A stretch of 64,000 bases of DNA from Oceanospirillum linum (GTDB taxonomy: Bacteria; Pseudomonadota; Gammaproteobacteria; Pseudomonadales; Halomonadaceae), in assembly GCF_900182785.1 (NCBI RefSeq), contig NZ_FXTS01000003.1, positions 62,001 through 126,000 on the forward strand. Reading direction: 5' to 3'. The notes under the pieces are model-generated. The model saw nothing but the letters and a program-made list of their open reading frames with translations, searched no databases and was not told the DNA's origin. A program made the position numbers and the translations under genes. Shown piece after piece: positions 17,987-25,923 of the stretch; position 1 is the first letter of the stretch; every line of letters starts with the position of its first letter.

Positions 17987-18218
17987 AACAACTCCTTGTA
18001 CCCAGCCAGGCTGCACTAAGCCAAAAAAACGAACTGCCGGTCAACCTAAAAAGCCAGATATAAAATGACTTCTGATGAGCGTTTTGACATAACTAAACAT
18101 AATTGACAGTTAGCAACCGTTTAACATCAAAAAGCACCAATTACAGCTAGATTACCGCGTTTATAAGGGGTACAGTCAATATAATTAATCAGCAACTGGC
18201 AACCGTTTGCAGCCCAAA

Positions 18219-19079
18219 ATGTCACTTATTAAATACGTCTTTAGTATCTCACTGTTTCTTACGTTGTCTCTCTGGCAGCAGTATGGACTTGCCGCAGAAA
18301 ACCCGGAAGGGTCAGATGATGCGCTTCAGCATTTTCGGTTATTGCTGGGTGAGCAATTAAGCCCCGACCGTGCAACTATTGAACGTGTTTTCAACCCTAT
18401 TGGAGAGGGCCAGTCATTGCTGATCCGGGCTTATGTTTCAGGTCCACAGGAGTTGGTGTACCGGCCGCTTTTCTCAGAGTCTGAAGATGGCAGCCTGATA
18501 TCATCCCACCCCGACAGTTTTATTCTGCGCACACTACCGGGCACCGAACTGAAAGAGGTTCTGGTCAACTTTGAAGCAAACAAAGATCATTATGAGCTCT
18601 TCTTCGGTAATTTCCGCTATAGCGTAACTCCGGACATGAGTGATGCCAGCCATATATCCGCTCGCCGTGAAGCGGCTCAGTTTCTGACTCAAAATTTCCA
18701 GACACTTTTTATCGACCAGCCTTCAGCAGCCCTGGGTATTCGCTACCTATTTGACCAGCAAAACGAGCAGGGTACACAGGCAATTATTCAGCTTAAGAAA
18801 GAATATAAGGACAGTACAACCGGTGAATTAATGGTAACCAGTGATGGTGATATTCTGAATCATTATCGCTTTGAGATGTACGAAGCCATTAATGTTGAAC
18901 CCGTCTACTTTATCGAGCAATACCACCTGGATGATACGGGTACTATTCGCTATTACATTCAACCGGATGGCCTGCAAAGCTATCATCTGGGTGAAACCGG
19001 TGAAGCACGTGCCGGAAACTGGATCTCACGCCGCCATATGCAAAAACCCCGGTTATTCGCACCATCCCAGAATCCTTAA
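18219..19079 (+). CDS. Secreted hypothetical protein
   Basis: A 286-residue protein with a clear signal peptide (MSLIKYVFSISLFLTLSLWQ, then GLAAEN as the likely cleavage site). The mature part is acidic and beta-rich, without cysteines; I do not recognise it. Start chosen at the ATG at 18219; the TTG at 18207 would add four residues. No good ribosome binding site is visible in front of either. Single gene with a terminator behind it. Periplasmic or outer-membrane-associated location is inferred from the signal peptide only. Confidence 0.75.
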   Translation: MSLIKYVFSISLFLTLSLWQQYGLAAENPEGSDDALQHFRLLLGEQLSPDRATIERVFNPIGEGQSLLIRAYVSGPQELVYRPLFSESEDGSLISSHPDSFILRTLPGTELKEVLVNFEANKDHYELFFGNFRYSVTPDMSDASHISARREAAQFLTQNFQTLFIDQPSAALGIRYLFDQQNEQGTQAIIQLKKEYKDSTTGELMVTSDGDILNHYRFEMYEAINVEPVYFIEQYHLDDTGTIRYYIQPDGLQSYHLGETGEARAGNWISRRHMQKPRLFAPSQNP

Positions 19080-19149
19080 AAAATTAACCATGTGCAACAT
19101 GGAATTAGCGCCCCCTACTGACATCAGTAATCCATCAATGCAGAAAAAG

Positions 19150-19184
19150 AAAGACGGCATGCGACGTATAGCCGCCTTTTTTTA
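19150..19184 (+). terminator. Terminator after the secreted protein gene
   Basis: AAAGACGGC and GCCGCCTTT form a stem with one mismatch around a 12-nt loop, followed by a run of seven T. Confidence 0.65.
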
Positions 19185-19359
19185 TACCCGAAAGAGAGTA
19201 TTCTTAGGGCAAATATGATTTGCGCCAATGCATGAAACCAAACCATCTGTTTTGATCTCATGCCCAGTTACAACCACTGAGCATTTTTTCCCGTAATAAG
19301 AAAGAACGATCAGTAATCATTTTAAAAATAGCTTGATGATAAAACCTAAGGTGAATCCT

Positions 19360-19671
19360 ATGAAAAAACTATTAGCTATTGCAGGCATCCTTGCAATCTC
19401 TGCTTCTGGTTCTGCCCTGGCTGCCGGTGACGCAGCAGCAGGAAAAACAAAATCAGCCGTGTGTGCAGCATGCCATGGTGCCAACGGTGTCAGCATGATA
19501 CCTATGTATCCAAACCTGGCTGGACAGAAAGCTCAATATCTGGAAAATGCTCTGAAAGCTTATAAAGCGGGTCAGCGTGGTGGTCCTACAGCTGCACTGA
19601 TGAACCCTCAGGCAGCTAACCTGAGCGATCAGGACATTGCAGATCTGGCAGCGTACTTCAGCTCACTCTAA
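19360..19671 (+). CDS. Periplasmic class I cytochrome c (c553/c5-like)
   Basis: A 103-residue soluble electron carrier. The signal peptide MKKLLAIAGILAISASGSALA is followed by a short mature domain with one haem site CAACHG (C35, C38, H39), YPNLAGQKAQYLENALKAY and a C-terminal helix ending AAYFSSL. A Met near 81 in ALMNPQ could be the sixth ligand. Start at the ATG at 19360 with AAGGTGAATCC upstream. A HiPIP gene follows 65 nt later in the same direction, so the two may serve one periplasmic electron-transfer chain. Confidence 0.93.
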   Translation: MKKLLAIAGILAISASGSALAAGDAAAGKTKSAVCAACHGANGVSMIPMYPNLAGQKAQYLENALKAYKAGQRGGPTAALMNPQAANLSDQDIADLAAYFSSL

Positions 19672-19688
19672 GCTCTAATCGATCTGTA

Positions 19689-19716
19689 CAAAGGGTTGGA
19701 TATGCCCGACCCTTTG
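19689..19716 (+). terminator. Hairpin between the cytochrome c and HiPIP genes
   Basis: CAAAGGGT and ACCCTTTG form an 8-bp stem with a 12-nt loop. No T-run follows, so it may be an mRNA-stabilising or partial-termination element inside a two-gene operon rather than a full stop. Confidence 0.45.
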
Positions 19717-19736
19717 TGATACCGGAGGACTCAGAG

Positions 19737-20027
19737 ATGGATATTAGTCGTCGCACGTTTCTGATCATGGCCTGCACTCTGCCAGTGACACCCTTTATCA
19801 GTCATAAAGCTCTCGCGGCATTTCCACCATTATCTGAACGCTCTGCGCAAGCCAAAGCCCGACACTATAAAAGTAATGTAAGACGGGTTAGACACCCAAA
19901 ATACAAGAAAGGCCAAACCTGCTCTAATTGTCAGTTTTTTAAATTTCTCGACAGCGGCTGTCAGCTATTCTCTTCCAACAGTGTCGCACCAGCAGGTTGG
20001 TGCCAGTCCTGGGTTCTGAAATCCTGA
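19737..20027 (+). CDS. High-potential iron-sulfur protein (HiPIP) with Tat signal
   Basis: A 96-residue 4Fe-4S electron carrier. The twin-arginine motif ISRRTFLIMA heads a signal peptide ending near ALAA, so the folded cluster protein is exported by Tat. The mature domain has the four HiPIP cysteines: TCSNCQFF (C62, C65), GCQLF (C75) and AGWCQSW (C89). It is strongly basic. Start at the ATG at 19737 with CCGGAGGACTC upstream. Probably co-expressed with the cytochrome c in front. The redox partner (reaction centre, oxidase or thiosulfate enzyme) is not in the window. Confidence 0.93.
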   Translation: MDISRRTFLIMACTLPVTPFISHKALAAFPPLSERSAQAKARHYKSNVRRVRHPKYKKGQTCSNCQFFKFLDSGCQLFSSNSVAPAGWCQSWVLKS

Positions 20028-20070
20028 CGCTACCTCAACGTCCCTTCCTTCAGCAAACCATATACAACAA

Positions 20071-20095
20071 GAAAGCCGCCTATACTGGCTTTTCT
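20071..20095 (+). terminator. Terminator after the HiPIP gene
   Basis: GAAAGCC and GGCTTTTC form a short stem around a 9-nt loop, 44 nt behind the HiPIP stop codon. Confidence 0.5.
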
Positions 20096-20368
20096 GACGA
20101 TCTCTTCTGAGCCTCTGGTTCGCTAGCTTTATCAACTACAGGAAAAATATAGATTAGAATCCGGGAGCTTTTATCTAAGTCCGGATCAAAACCTGCCAGC
20201 CATAAGAAGCAAATGCGAATCAATAACAAAAAACCCCTTTACCCGCTAAACCAAAGTCGTACAATGGCTGCTCAGAACGTAAAGTATTGAAACGGGTATC
20301 GGAAACAGAGCGATTCGGTACCGGACATCACTGGATGTGTTATCTGAAATCGGTCCAAGAGGCGACCC
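20096..20368. other. Non-coding stretch upstream of the AraC-type gene
   Basis: With the HiPIP tail this gap totals 341 nt. I see no ORF with a ribosome binding site and no RNA structure that I recognise. It must hold the promoter of the AraC-type regulator starting at 20369. Confidence 0.5.
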
Positions 20369-21136
20369 ATGAATACGGCGATCCGCGTAAACCGACTCCC
20401 TAACAGCTGCCTGAGCCATGACCATGAATACCATCAACTGGTCGTTGCTTTGTCAGGTAAAGCTGAGTTTGAGATAGAAGGCAACCAAGGTATCGTTACC
20501 CCTTGGCAGGGATGTCTAGTACCTTCTGAGCATACGCACTACTACGAAGGCATTGGAAGTAATACCCATCTGATTATCGACCTGCCCCACCGTCATCCAT
20601 TACTGCAGAGTAGTGTGATTGACCTCAGTCGTTTATTCGATACTCCCGGATACTTCACCATCGACAGCAACCTGAAACTCTTTCTCACATTTATGTTGAA
20701 AGAGATTAAGTCCTTTGGCGATGACCCTGGCACAGCGGACTTCCTGGCTTTTGCTTTTCTTCATCGTCTGCATCAACGTATATTTCAACAGGAAGCACCG
20801 CTTAAACAGATCGACCGGGTCACTCTGAAACTGGATTTGATTGACCGTTATATTGCGGAGCACCTGGCGGAAAAAATATCAGTTGCCCAATTGGCTGATG
20901 TTGCCTGCATGAGCGAAAGCCACTTCCATATCATGTTCCGTAATGTTGCCGGTATTACACCACACCAATACCTGATTCAGGCCAGGCTGAAAGAGGCAGC
21001 AAGACTTTTGCGACACTCCCAGTCCCCACTAAATGATATTGCTGAACAAACAGGATTTACCAGTCAAAGCGCCCTTGGAAATGCATTTAAACGATATTTT
21101 CAACTAACACCAGGGCAATTTCGTCAGCAACATTAA
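20369..21136 (+). CDS. AraC-family transcriptional regulator with cupin-like sensor
   Basis: A 255-residue one-component regulator. The N-terminal half is a cupin-type effector domain (HDHEYHQLVVALSGKAEFEI, then PWQGCLVPSEHTHYY). The C-terminal 100 residues hold two helix-turn-helix units: ISVAQLADVACMSESHFHIM and PLNDIAEQTGFTSQSALGNA, ending FKRYFQLTPGQFRQQH. The ATG at 20369 follows AGAGGCGACCC. The next gene, 389 nt downstream on the same strand, is the proline symporter gene. In Pseudomonas an AraC-type regulator controls proline use, so a role in putP control is plausible, but it is inferred from position only. Confidence 0.9.
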   Translation: MNTAIRVNRLPNSCLSHDHEYHQLVVALSGKAEFEIEGNQGIVTPWQGCLVPSEHTHYYEGIGSNTHLIIDLPHRHPLLQSSVIDLSRLFDTPGYFTIDSNLKLFLTFMLKEIKSFGDDPGTADFLAFAFLHRLHQRIFQQEAPLKQIDRVTLKLDLIDRYIAEHLAEKISVAQLADVACMSESHFHIMFRNVAGITPHQYLIQARLKEAARLLRHSQSPLNDIAEQTGFTSQSALGNAFKRYFQLTPGQFRQQH

Positions 21137-21289
21137 CGCGCTTTTCAGGGGAACATCAGAGTTTTTTACAAAAAAAACACAGTTTTTTGCAAGAAGCACC
21201 TGACTTATCTCAATACAGTGCCCTTAGCGTGGTTTTTTGTACCCTCGCGAAATGTCTGGCTTCTCAGTTTGCACGCAGAGAAAGCTCAG

Positions 21290-21525
21290 CCCACAGTAAA
21301 TATTTGCCTCGATTGAGGCAGGAACAGAAGTGATCATCTACGCTCTGTAGATATTGCTTAGCAAATGTTCTGCTATATCGTATTGAATTCGGTTTGCTTC
21401 ACAGCTGAAATCTCATTCCATGCGATGTGGCCCGCTGGGTATAGCCTCCTTAAGAGAGGCAGTCTAAACACCATCCGGTGTGCCCATAAAAATAACTAAA
21501 GAGTCTGCACATAAAGGTAACTACC
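21290..21525 (+). promoter_or_regulatory. Structured putP leader; possible cis-regulatory RNA
   Basis: A 389-nt gap lies before putP, and its last 240 nt fold locally. TGCCTC-GATT-GAGGCA is a hairpin at 21305-21320. At 21437-21485 a three-way junction can form: closing stem GGGT/GCCC, arm 1 GCCTC/GAGGC (21444-21460) and arm 2 ACACC-ATCC-GGTGT (21468-21481). The junction lies 40 nt before the start codon. No T-run follows, so translational control would be the likelier mode. I do not recognise a known riboswitch class. Confidence 0.45.
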
Positions 21526-23001
21526 ATGGTAGAAACAAACGCGATTGTTGGCTGGACCTTTGTGGTCTATATCGCCCTGATACTAGGGATCGGTATTTAC
21601 GCCTACCGTAAAACACAAGATCTTTCCGATTATATTCTGGGTGGTCGCAGCTTAGGCCCCTGGCCTTCAGCCTTGTCCGCTGGTGCATCTGATATGAGTG
21701 GCTGGCTGCTATCGGGCCTACCAGGCTATGCCCTGGCAGCAGGTTTCGAAGCCTTCTGGCTCGCAGGTGGTTTGCTGGTTGGCACCTGGCTAAACTGGCT
21801 GATCGTTGCCGGTCGTCTGCGCGTTTACAGCCAGGTGGCCAGTGATTCCCTGACTCTGCCTGAATTCTTCGAAAAACGCTTCCGTGATAACTCGCATCTG
21901 CTGCGTGTCATCTCAGCATTTTTCATTCTGCTCTTCTTCCTGTTCTACACCAGCTCCGGTCTGGTCGCAGGTGGTAAGCTATTCGCAACTGTATTCGGCA
22001 TGGACTACTTCACTGCTGTACTGGTTGGAACCCTCGCCGTTATTACCTACACCTTCTTTGGTGGTTTCCTGGCGGTATCCTGGACTGACCTGGTACAGGG
22101 CCTGATGATGGCCGCAGCTCTGATAATCGTTCCTGTCATCCTGCTGGGTGAAACCGGTGGCATATCCGGCACATTTGCCGCGATGGAAGCGAAAAATCCT
22201 GAGTTCCTGACGCTATTTAACGGTATGAATGGCGAGCCTCTGGGCATCATCGCAATCATATCCCTGGTAGCCTGGGGCCTGGGTTACTTCGGACAGCCTC
22301 ATATTCTGGCACGTTTTGCAGCGATCCGTAGTGAAAATGACATTCCAACGGCTCGTCGTATTGCAACAAGCTGGACTGCAATCAGTCTGCTGGGTGCCTG
22401 CTTCGTTGGTTTTGGTGCTGTCAGCTACCTGGACTCAGGTCTTGCCGATGGCGAAACGGTGTTTATGGTACTGGTTAACGCTCTGTTCCACCCGGTTGTA
22501 GCGGGTATTCTGCTGGCAGCGATTCTGGCAGCGGTAATGTCTACTGCAGATTCCCAGCTACTGGTATCGTCTTCTGCGCTGACCGAAGACTTCTATAAGT
22601 CTTTATTCCGCAAAGATGCAACCCAGAAAGAGCTTGTTATGGTTGGCCGCTTCGCTGTTGTTGGCATCGCGATGATCGCTCTGCTGCTGGCACGTGATCC
22701 CGATTCTTCGGTACTGGGTCTTGTATCTTATGCTTGGGCGGGCTTCGGCGCAGCATTTGGTCCGACTCTGATCCTGGCTCTGTTCTGGAAGCGTATGAAT
22801 ACCATGGGTGCTCTTGCAGGTATCATTGTTGGCGGCGTCACCGTGGTTATCTGGAAACAGCTATCCGGTGGACTGTTCGATATCTACGAAATCGTTCCAG
22901 GCTTTATTCTGGCATGGATTGCAATCTATGTTGTGAGTATGGCCACTCCTGAGCCTTCTCAGGAAATCCAGGATGAGTTTGATCAGGTGGCTAACCGCTA
23001 A
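21526..23001 (+). CDS. putP: Sodium/proline symporter PutP
   Basis: Inner-membrane Na+-coupled proline importer of the SSS family; 491 residues against about 500 in E. coli. About 13 membrane helices are present. Family features include the early YILGGRSLGPWPSALSAGAS with DMSGWLLSGLPGYA (Na+ and substrate site in helix 2), LPEFFEKRFRDNS, FGGFLAVSWTDLVQG, GYFGQPHILARF, and AILAAVMSTADSQLLVSSSA, which contributes the second Na+ site. The ATG at 21526 has AAAGGTAACTACC upstream. putA is not in the window. A long structured leader and an AraC-type regulator lie directly upstream; a strong terminator follows. Confidence 0.95.
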   Translation: MVETNAIVGWTFVVYIALILGIGIYAYRKTQDLSDYILGGRSLGPWPSALSAGASDMSGWLLSGLPGYALAAGFEAFWLAGGLLVGTWLNWLIVAGRLRVYSQVASDSLTLPEFFEKRFRDNSHLLRVISAFFILLFFLFYTSSGLVAGGKLFATVFGMDYFTAVLVGTLAVITYTFFGGFLAVSWTDLVQGLMMAAALIIVPVILLGETGGISGTFAAMEAKNPEFLTLFNGMNGEPLGIIAIISLVAWGLGYFGQPHILARFAAIRSENDIPTARRIATSWTAISLLGACFVGFGAVSYLDSGLADGETVFMVLVNALFHPVVAGILLAAILAAVMSTADSQLLVSSSALTEDFYKSLFRKDATQKELVMVGRFAVVGIAMIALLLARDPDSSVLGLVSYAWAGFGAAFGPTLILALFWKRMNTMGALAGIIVGGVTVVIWKQLSGGLFDIYEIVPGFILAWIAIYVVSMATPEPSQEIQDEFDQVANR

Positions 23002-23035
23002 TCTGCCCCCGTTTAAACACAATATAATCCTTCAG

Positions 23036-23064
23036 CAAAGGGCCCTTAAGGGCCCTTTGTTGTT
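23036..23064. terminator. Terminator after putP
   Basis: CAAAGGGCCC-TTAA-GGGCCCTTTG is a near-perfect palindrome, followed by TTGTTTT. Confidence 0.85.
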
Positions 23065-23206
23065 TTCAGACAACAGTCCGTCATTGCTCAATTAAAAAGG
23101 CCCGGCATATAAACAAACCCGTAGATATCTGAGTTACAATGCTGATAACTGCTTGTATTCCCGTGGATCTCAAGCCTGATTGTGTACCGGACTTCGGAAT
23201 AAAATC

Positions 23207-24943
23207 ATGTCGTCAAAAGCCACATCAACAAATACTTCTGTTGCCAAAGGACTGACCCAGTGGCGCAAAGAGCTGTTAAAAGTGTCCCTGCCTGCGTTAT
23301 CGGATACTGGTGCCCGCTTATTGAAATCATTGAAAAAACCGGATGTATGCCTGAAAGACCTTGAACTGATTATTGCAGAGGACCCTGTTCTCTCTTTTCA
23401 GATTATTGCCCATGCCAGTAAACTTCGGAACAATCCTGAGAACGATATGCTGTCTCTGCCTCACTCGCTTTCTCTATTGGGGATGGACAAGCTGCAACCA
23501 ATGCTCAGGAAGGTGAAATACATTCGTTTTGATCCGGCGAAAACAGCCCATAAAGCCTTCCTGCAGGCGCTGAACACCAGCCTGCATGCGGCGACCCAAG
23601 CCTATATGATCGCAGAAAGGAAAAGCCCTGGCACAGGCGAAAGTAATTACTGGATATCACTACGTCTGAGTTCGGTATTCTGGCAGTTGGCTTTAGCCTC
23701 ACCAAAAATTTACCACGCCATTGAGCAGCGGGTTCAAACCGGAGAAAGTCGTCACCACGTTGAAATGACATTGATGGGGTGCACGACTCAACAACTTACC
23801 CAGGCAATGTTACCTGATTGGTGTCTGAGTAAATTTACTCAGAATAACCTGTACAAGTTACTCGATTCAAAAGCCAGAATGCTGGCCGATATTGCCAAGT
23901 GCGCCTGGAAAGATGGCATAGCACCTGAGATCCCCCAAAATGTCGGGCACTTCTTGCAAACACCTTGGTCAGCAGCGGTTCTGACTCACTGGCTGGCGCT
24001 TAATACGGCGGTCACCTGGTTTGGCCCGAAAACGGAACGAATTGAATGCATGATTGCAGCATTTCTGCATCAACATCTTGACGACGTTATCCCTTTCCTG
24101 CATCGCAATGCCGTTATCTACTCTGCCAGCCATAAACTCAGCGGTGTCTGGTTACCCGCCATAAAACTGCTACACCCTCCCCTGAAAAAGCGCTCACTGC
24201 CGGTAAAAGAAGCACCAACACAGGCTAAAAAAGCAAAGCATTATCAGGACCTATCCAGTGATACGCGCAGAAAAGCTGAATTGCAATCAACGCGAGCTCA
24301 GATTACAGAGCCTAAGAAACAAGCTGCCCCAACATCTATAGCCGTCACTGAAAAAGCCAAGGTGGAAGCAGCAACGCCCCCTCCTAATAAAGATCTTGCG
24401 GTACAGACAGCGCTATTTAAGATCTATTATCTGCAAACTGTCAGGCAGAAGCAGGTTTTTTCTATTCATCAGATGATGGACGGTGCCAGCCAGGTTTTGC
24501 ACTTTGACCTAGGTTTAACCCGCTGCATTCTGTTCATGAAGTCCCGCAGCCACGGGAGTGTTAAGGGTGTTTACGCCAAAGGCTTTACCGATAACAGCCC
24601 GTTTGCCAAAATGACCCTTAATGCGGACAGTCGACACCTCTTTGGCAAGTTACTGTCAAAACAAGCCGCTTTATGGGCTAAGCCTGAAAACCGTTCACGT
24701 TATCTCACTGAGTTACCCGCAGGTTTCTGGCCTCATCTGAACGAGCCTGCAGAGTTTGTACTGGCTTCGATTATGCTGAGAGGTAAGGTTTCCGGGATCT
24801 TGTACGCTGATAATAAAGATTCAGATAAAGCACTCACACAGTCCAACTATGCGACCTTCCGGGCTCTGGCTCAGGCTATCAGCCATGGCATGGGAACACT
24901 GGCCGACCGGAAAGAGCAGGAGCACCGAAAAAACCGCCTTTAG
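23207..24943 (+). CDS. HDOD-domain signalling protein with C-terminal GAF-like domain
   Basis: A 578-residue cytoplasmic protein. Residues 20-200 match the HDOD fold (LPALSDTGARLLKSLKKPDV, IIAEDPVLSFQIIAHASKL, LPHSLSLLGMDKLQPML), which lacks the catalytic HD metal residues and serves as a protein-protein or regulatory domain. A Lys/Pro/Ala-rich linker at about 315-400 leads to a C-terminal domain (VFSIHQMMDGASQVLHFDLG, then SGILYADNKDSD) that looks like GAF. HDOD-GAF proteins are common in gammaproteobacteria and linked to motility, stress or second-messenger signalling. Start at the ATG at 23207. Single gene; specific role unknown. Confidence 0.85.
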   Translation: MSSKATSTNTSVAKGLTQWRKELLKVSLPALSDTGARLLKSLKKPDVCLKDLELIIAEDPVLSFQIIAHASKLRNNPENDMLSLPHSLSLLGMDKLQPMLRKVKYIRFDPAKTAHKAFLQALNTSLHAATQAYMIAERKSPGTGESNYWISLRLSSVFWQLALASPKIYHAIEQRVQTGESRHHVEMTLMGCTTQQLTQAMLPDWCLSKFTQNNLYKLLDSKARMLADIAKCAWKDGIAPEIPQNVGHFLQTPWSAAVLTHWLALNTAVTWFGPKTERIECMIAAFLHQHLDDVIPFLHRNAVIYSASHKLSGVWLPAIKLLHPPLKKRSLPVKEAPTQAKKAKHYQDLSSDTRRKAELQSTRAQITEPKKQAAPTSIAVTEKAKVEAATPPPNKDLAVQTALFKIYYLQTVRQKQVFSIHQMMDGASQVLHFDLGLTRCILFMKSRSHGSVKGVYAKGFTDNSPFAKMTLNADSRHLFGKLLSKQAALWAKPENRSRYLTELPAGFWPHLNEPAEFVLASIMLRGKVSGILYADNKDSDKALTQSNYATFRALAQAISHGMGTLADRKEQEHRKNRL

Positions 24944-24996
24944 CCTGACGCCATGGATGGGTCATTAATATAGAGAGCAGCCTTCTGTTACAAAAC

Positions 24997-25689
24997 TCAT
25001 TGGCAGACTGTTTTAATGGAGGCGATTTTTTCGGAAAACCAGTTCAACATCTTCAAAACCCGTTCCGTCCTCAGATTGGGGGGGTCTTGCAGAGCAGGGT
25101 AATAATGCCGTTCAATATAAAGACTTACCCCGGGAAAGTCCCAGTGCCCGACATAACCCTCCCGCAGGTACTGACCTACCTCAGCAGGCATAGTATGTCC
25201 CAAAACCGGTAAAGATAAGCTTTGCCCGAAGCGAACCAATTCATTAACAGCACTCGCCTCACCGTAGCGCCCCAGCCGGAGACTGATCCGCATCTCTTCG
25301 ATCACATTTCCCCGGCCCAGCGCCATATAGCGCAACGTGTGCTGGTTATTTACACCTAGGTAGCGCACCGGACTTAAACAACGTACAGAGCCGTCTTTCT
25401 GGTACTGGTATGCTCCTGCCAGATCCAGATGGCTTAAATAGTGACACTCATCGGTTTTATGCATATTGGGGTAGCGGGCATCACTCTGAATAAAGCTGAA
25501 AATGCCATACAAAACCAGACCAAAAGCAGTTGCTGCAAGGGAGCATGCTGCAAAGGAATAACGGGGAGCAGGTGAGTCAATACAGGCTGATGGCGGAGAG
25601 GCACTTGTCATGGAGTCATTCTGCTGACGGGCCGCAAGGTTGCGCCGGGGCACCAGCTTAGGCAAAGCCGTCGGTTTTAAGGACTTCAT
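24997..25689 (-). CDS. Hypothetical single-pass membrane protein
   Basis: A 230-residue protein. A basic, Pro/Ser-rich N-terminus of about 45 residues precedes one membrane helix (SFAACSLAATAFGLVLYGIF), leaving about 160 residues probably in the periplasm with cysteines in DECHYL, VRCLSP and the C-terminal TVCQ. I do not recognise the family. The ATG at 25689 (MKSLKPTALP) has GAGAGGAAC upstream and is preferred over a GTG at 25734. It ends facing the HDOD gene; nothing nearby hints at its job. Confidence 0.7.
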   Translation of the reverse strand: MKSLKPTALPKLVPRRNLAARQQNDSMTSASPPSACIDSPAPRYSFAACSLAATAFGLVLYGIFSFIQSDARYPNMHKTDECHYLSHLDLAGAYQYQKDGSVRCLSPVRYLGVNNQHTLRYMALGRGNVIEEMRISLRLGRYGEASAVNELVRFGQSLSLPVLGHTMPAEVGQYLREGYVGHWDFPGVSLYIERHYYPALQDPPNLRTERVLKMLNWFSEKIASIKTVCQ

Positions 25690-25923
25690 TGGCTTCTGTT
25701 CCTCTCCTTGCCTGTAAGCCACATAGATAATCACACTCTGCCCGTACTGTCTAACCCTTTAGTCTAAAATCATCTGATAAAAAGAAAGGAAGTTCCATTC
25801 GGTTATATATAATATGCGGGCAGAAGTAAAACCGGCCCCTACCTGATATAAGATCCCTGAACAGCCTAAAACCGAGACTGCCCAGGGAAAGATGAACCAG
25901 GATTCTGCACGCAGGTCCAGGGT

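Noticed and set aside
21137..21525. Known riboswitch (glycine, guanidine, TPP or similar) upstream of putP
   Set aside because: None of the conserved core sequences that I can recall for these classes is present; only generic stems are visible.
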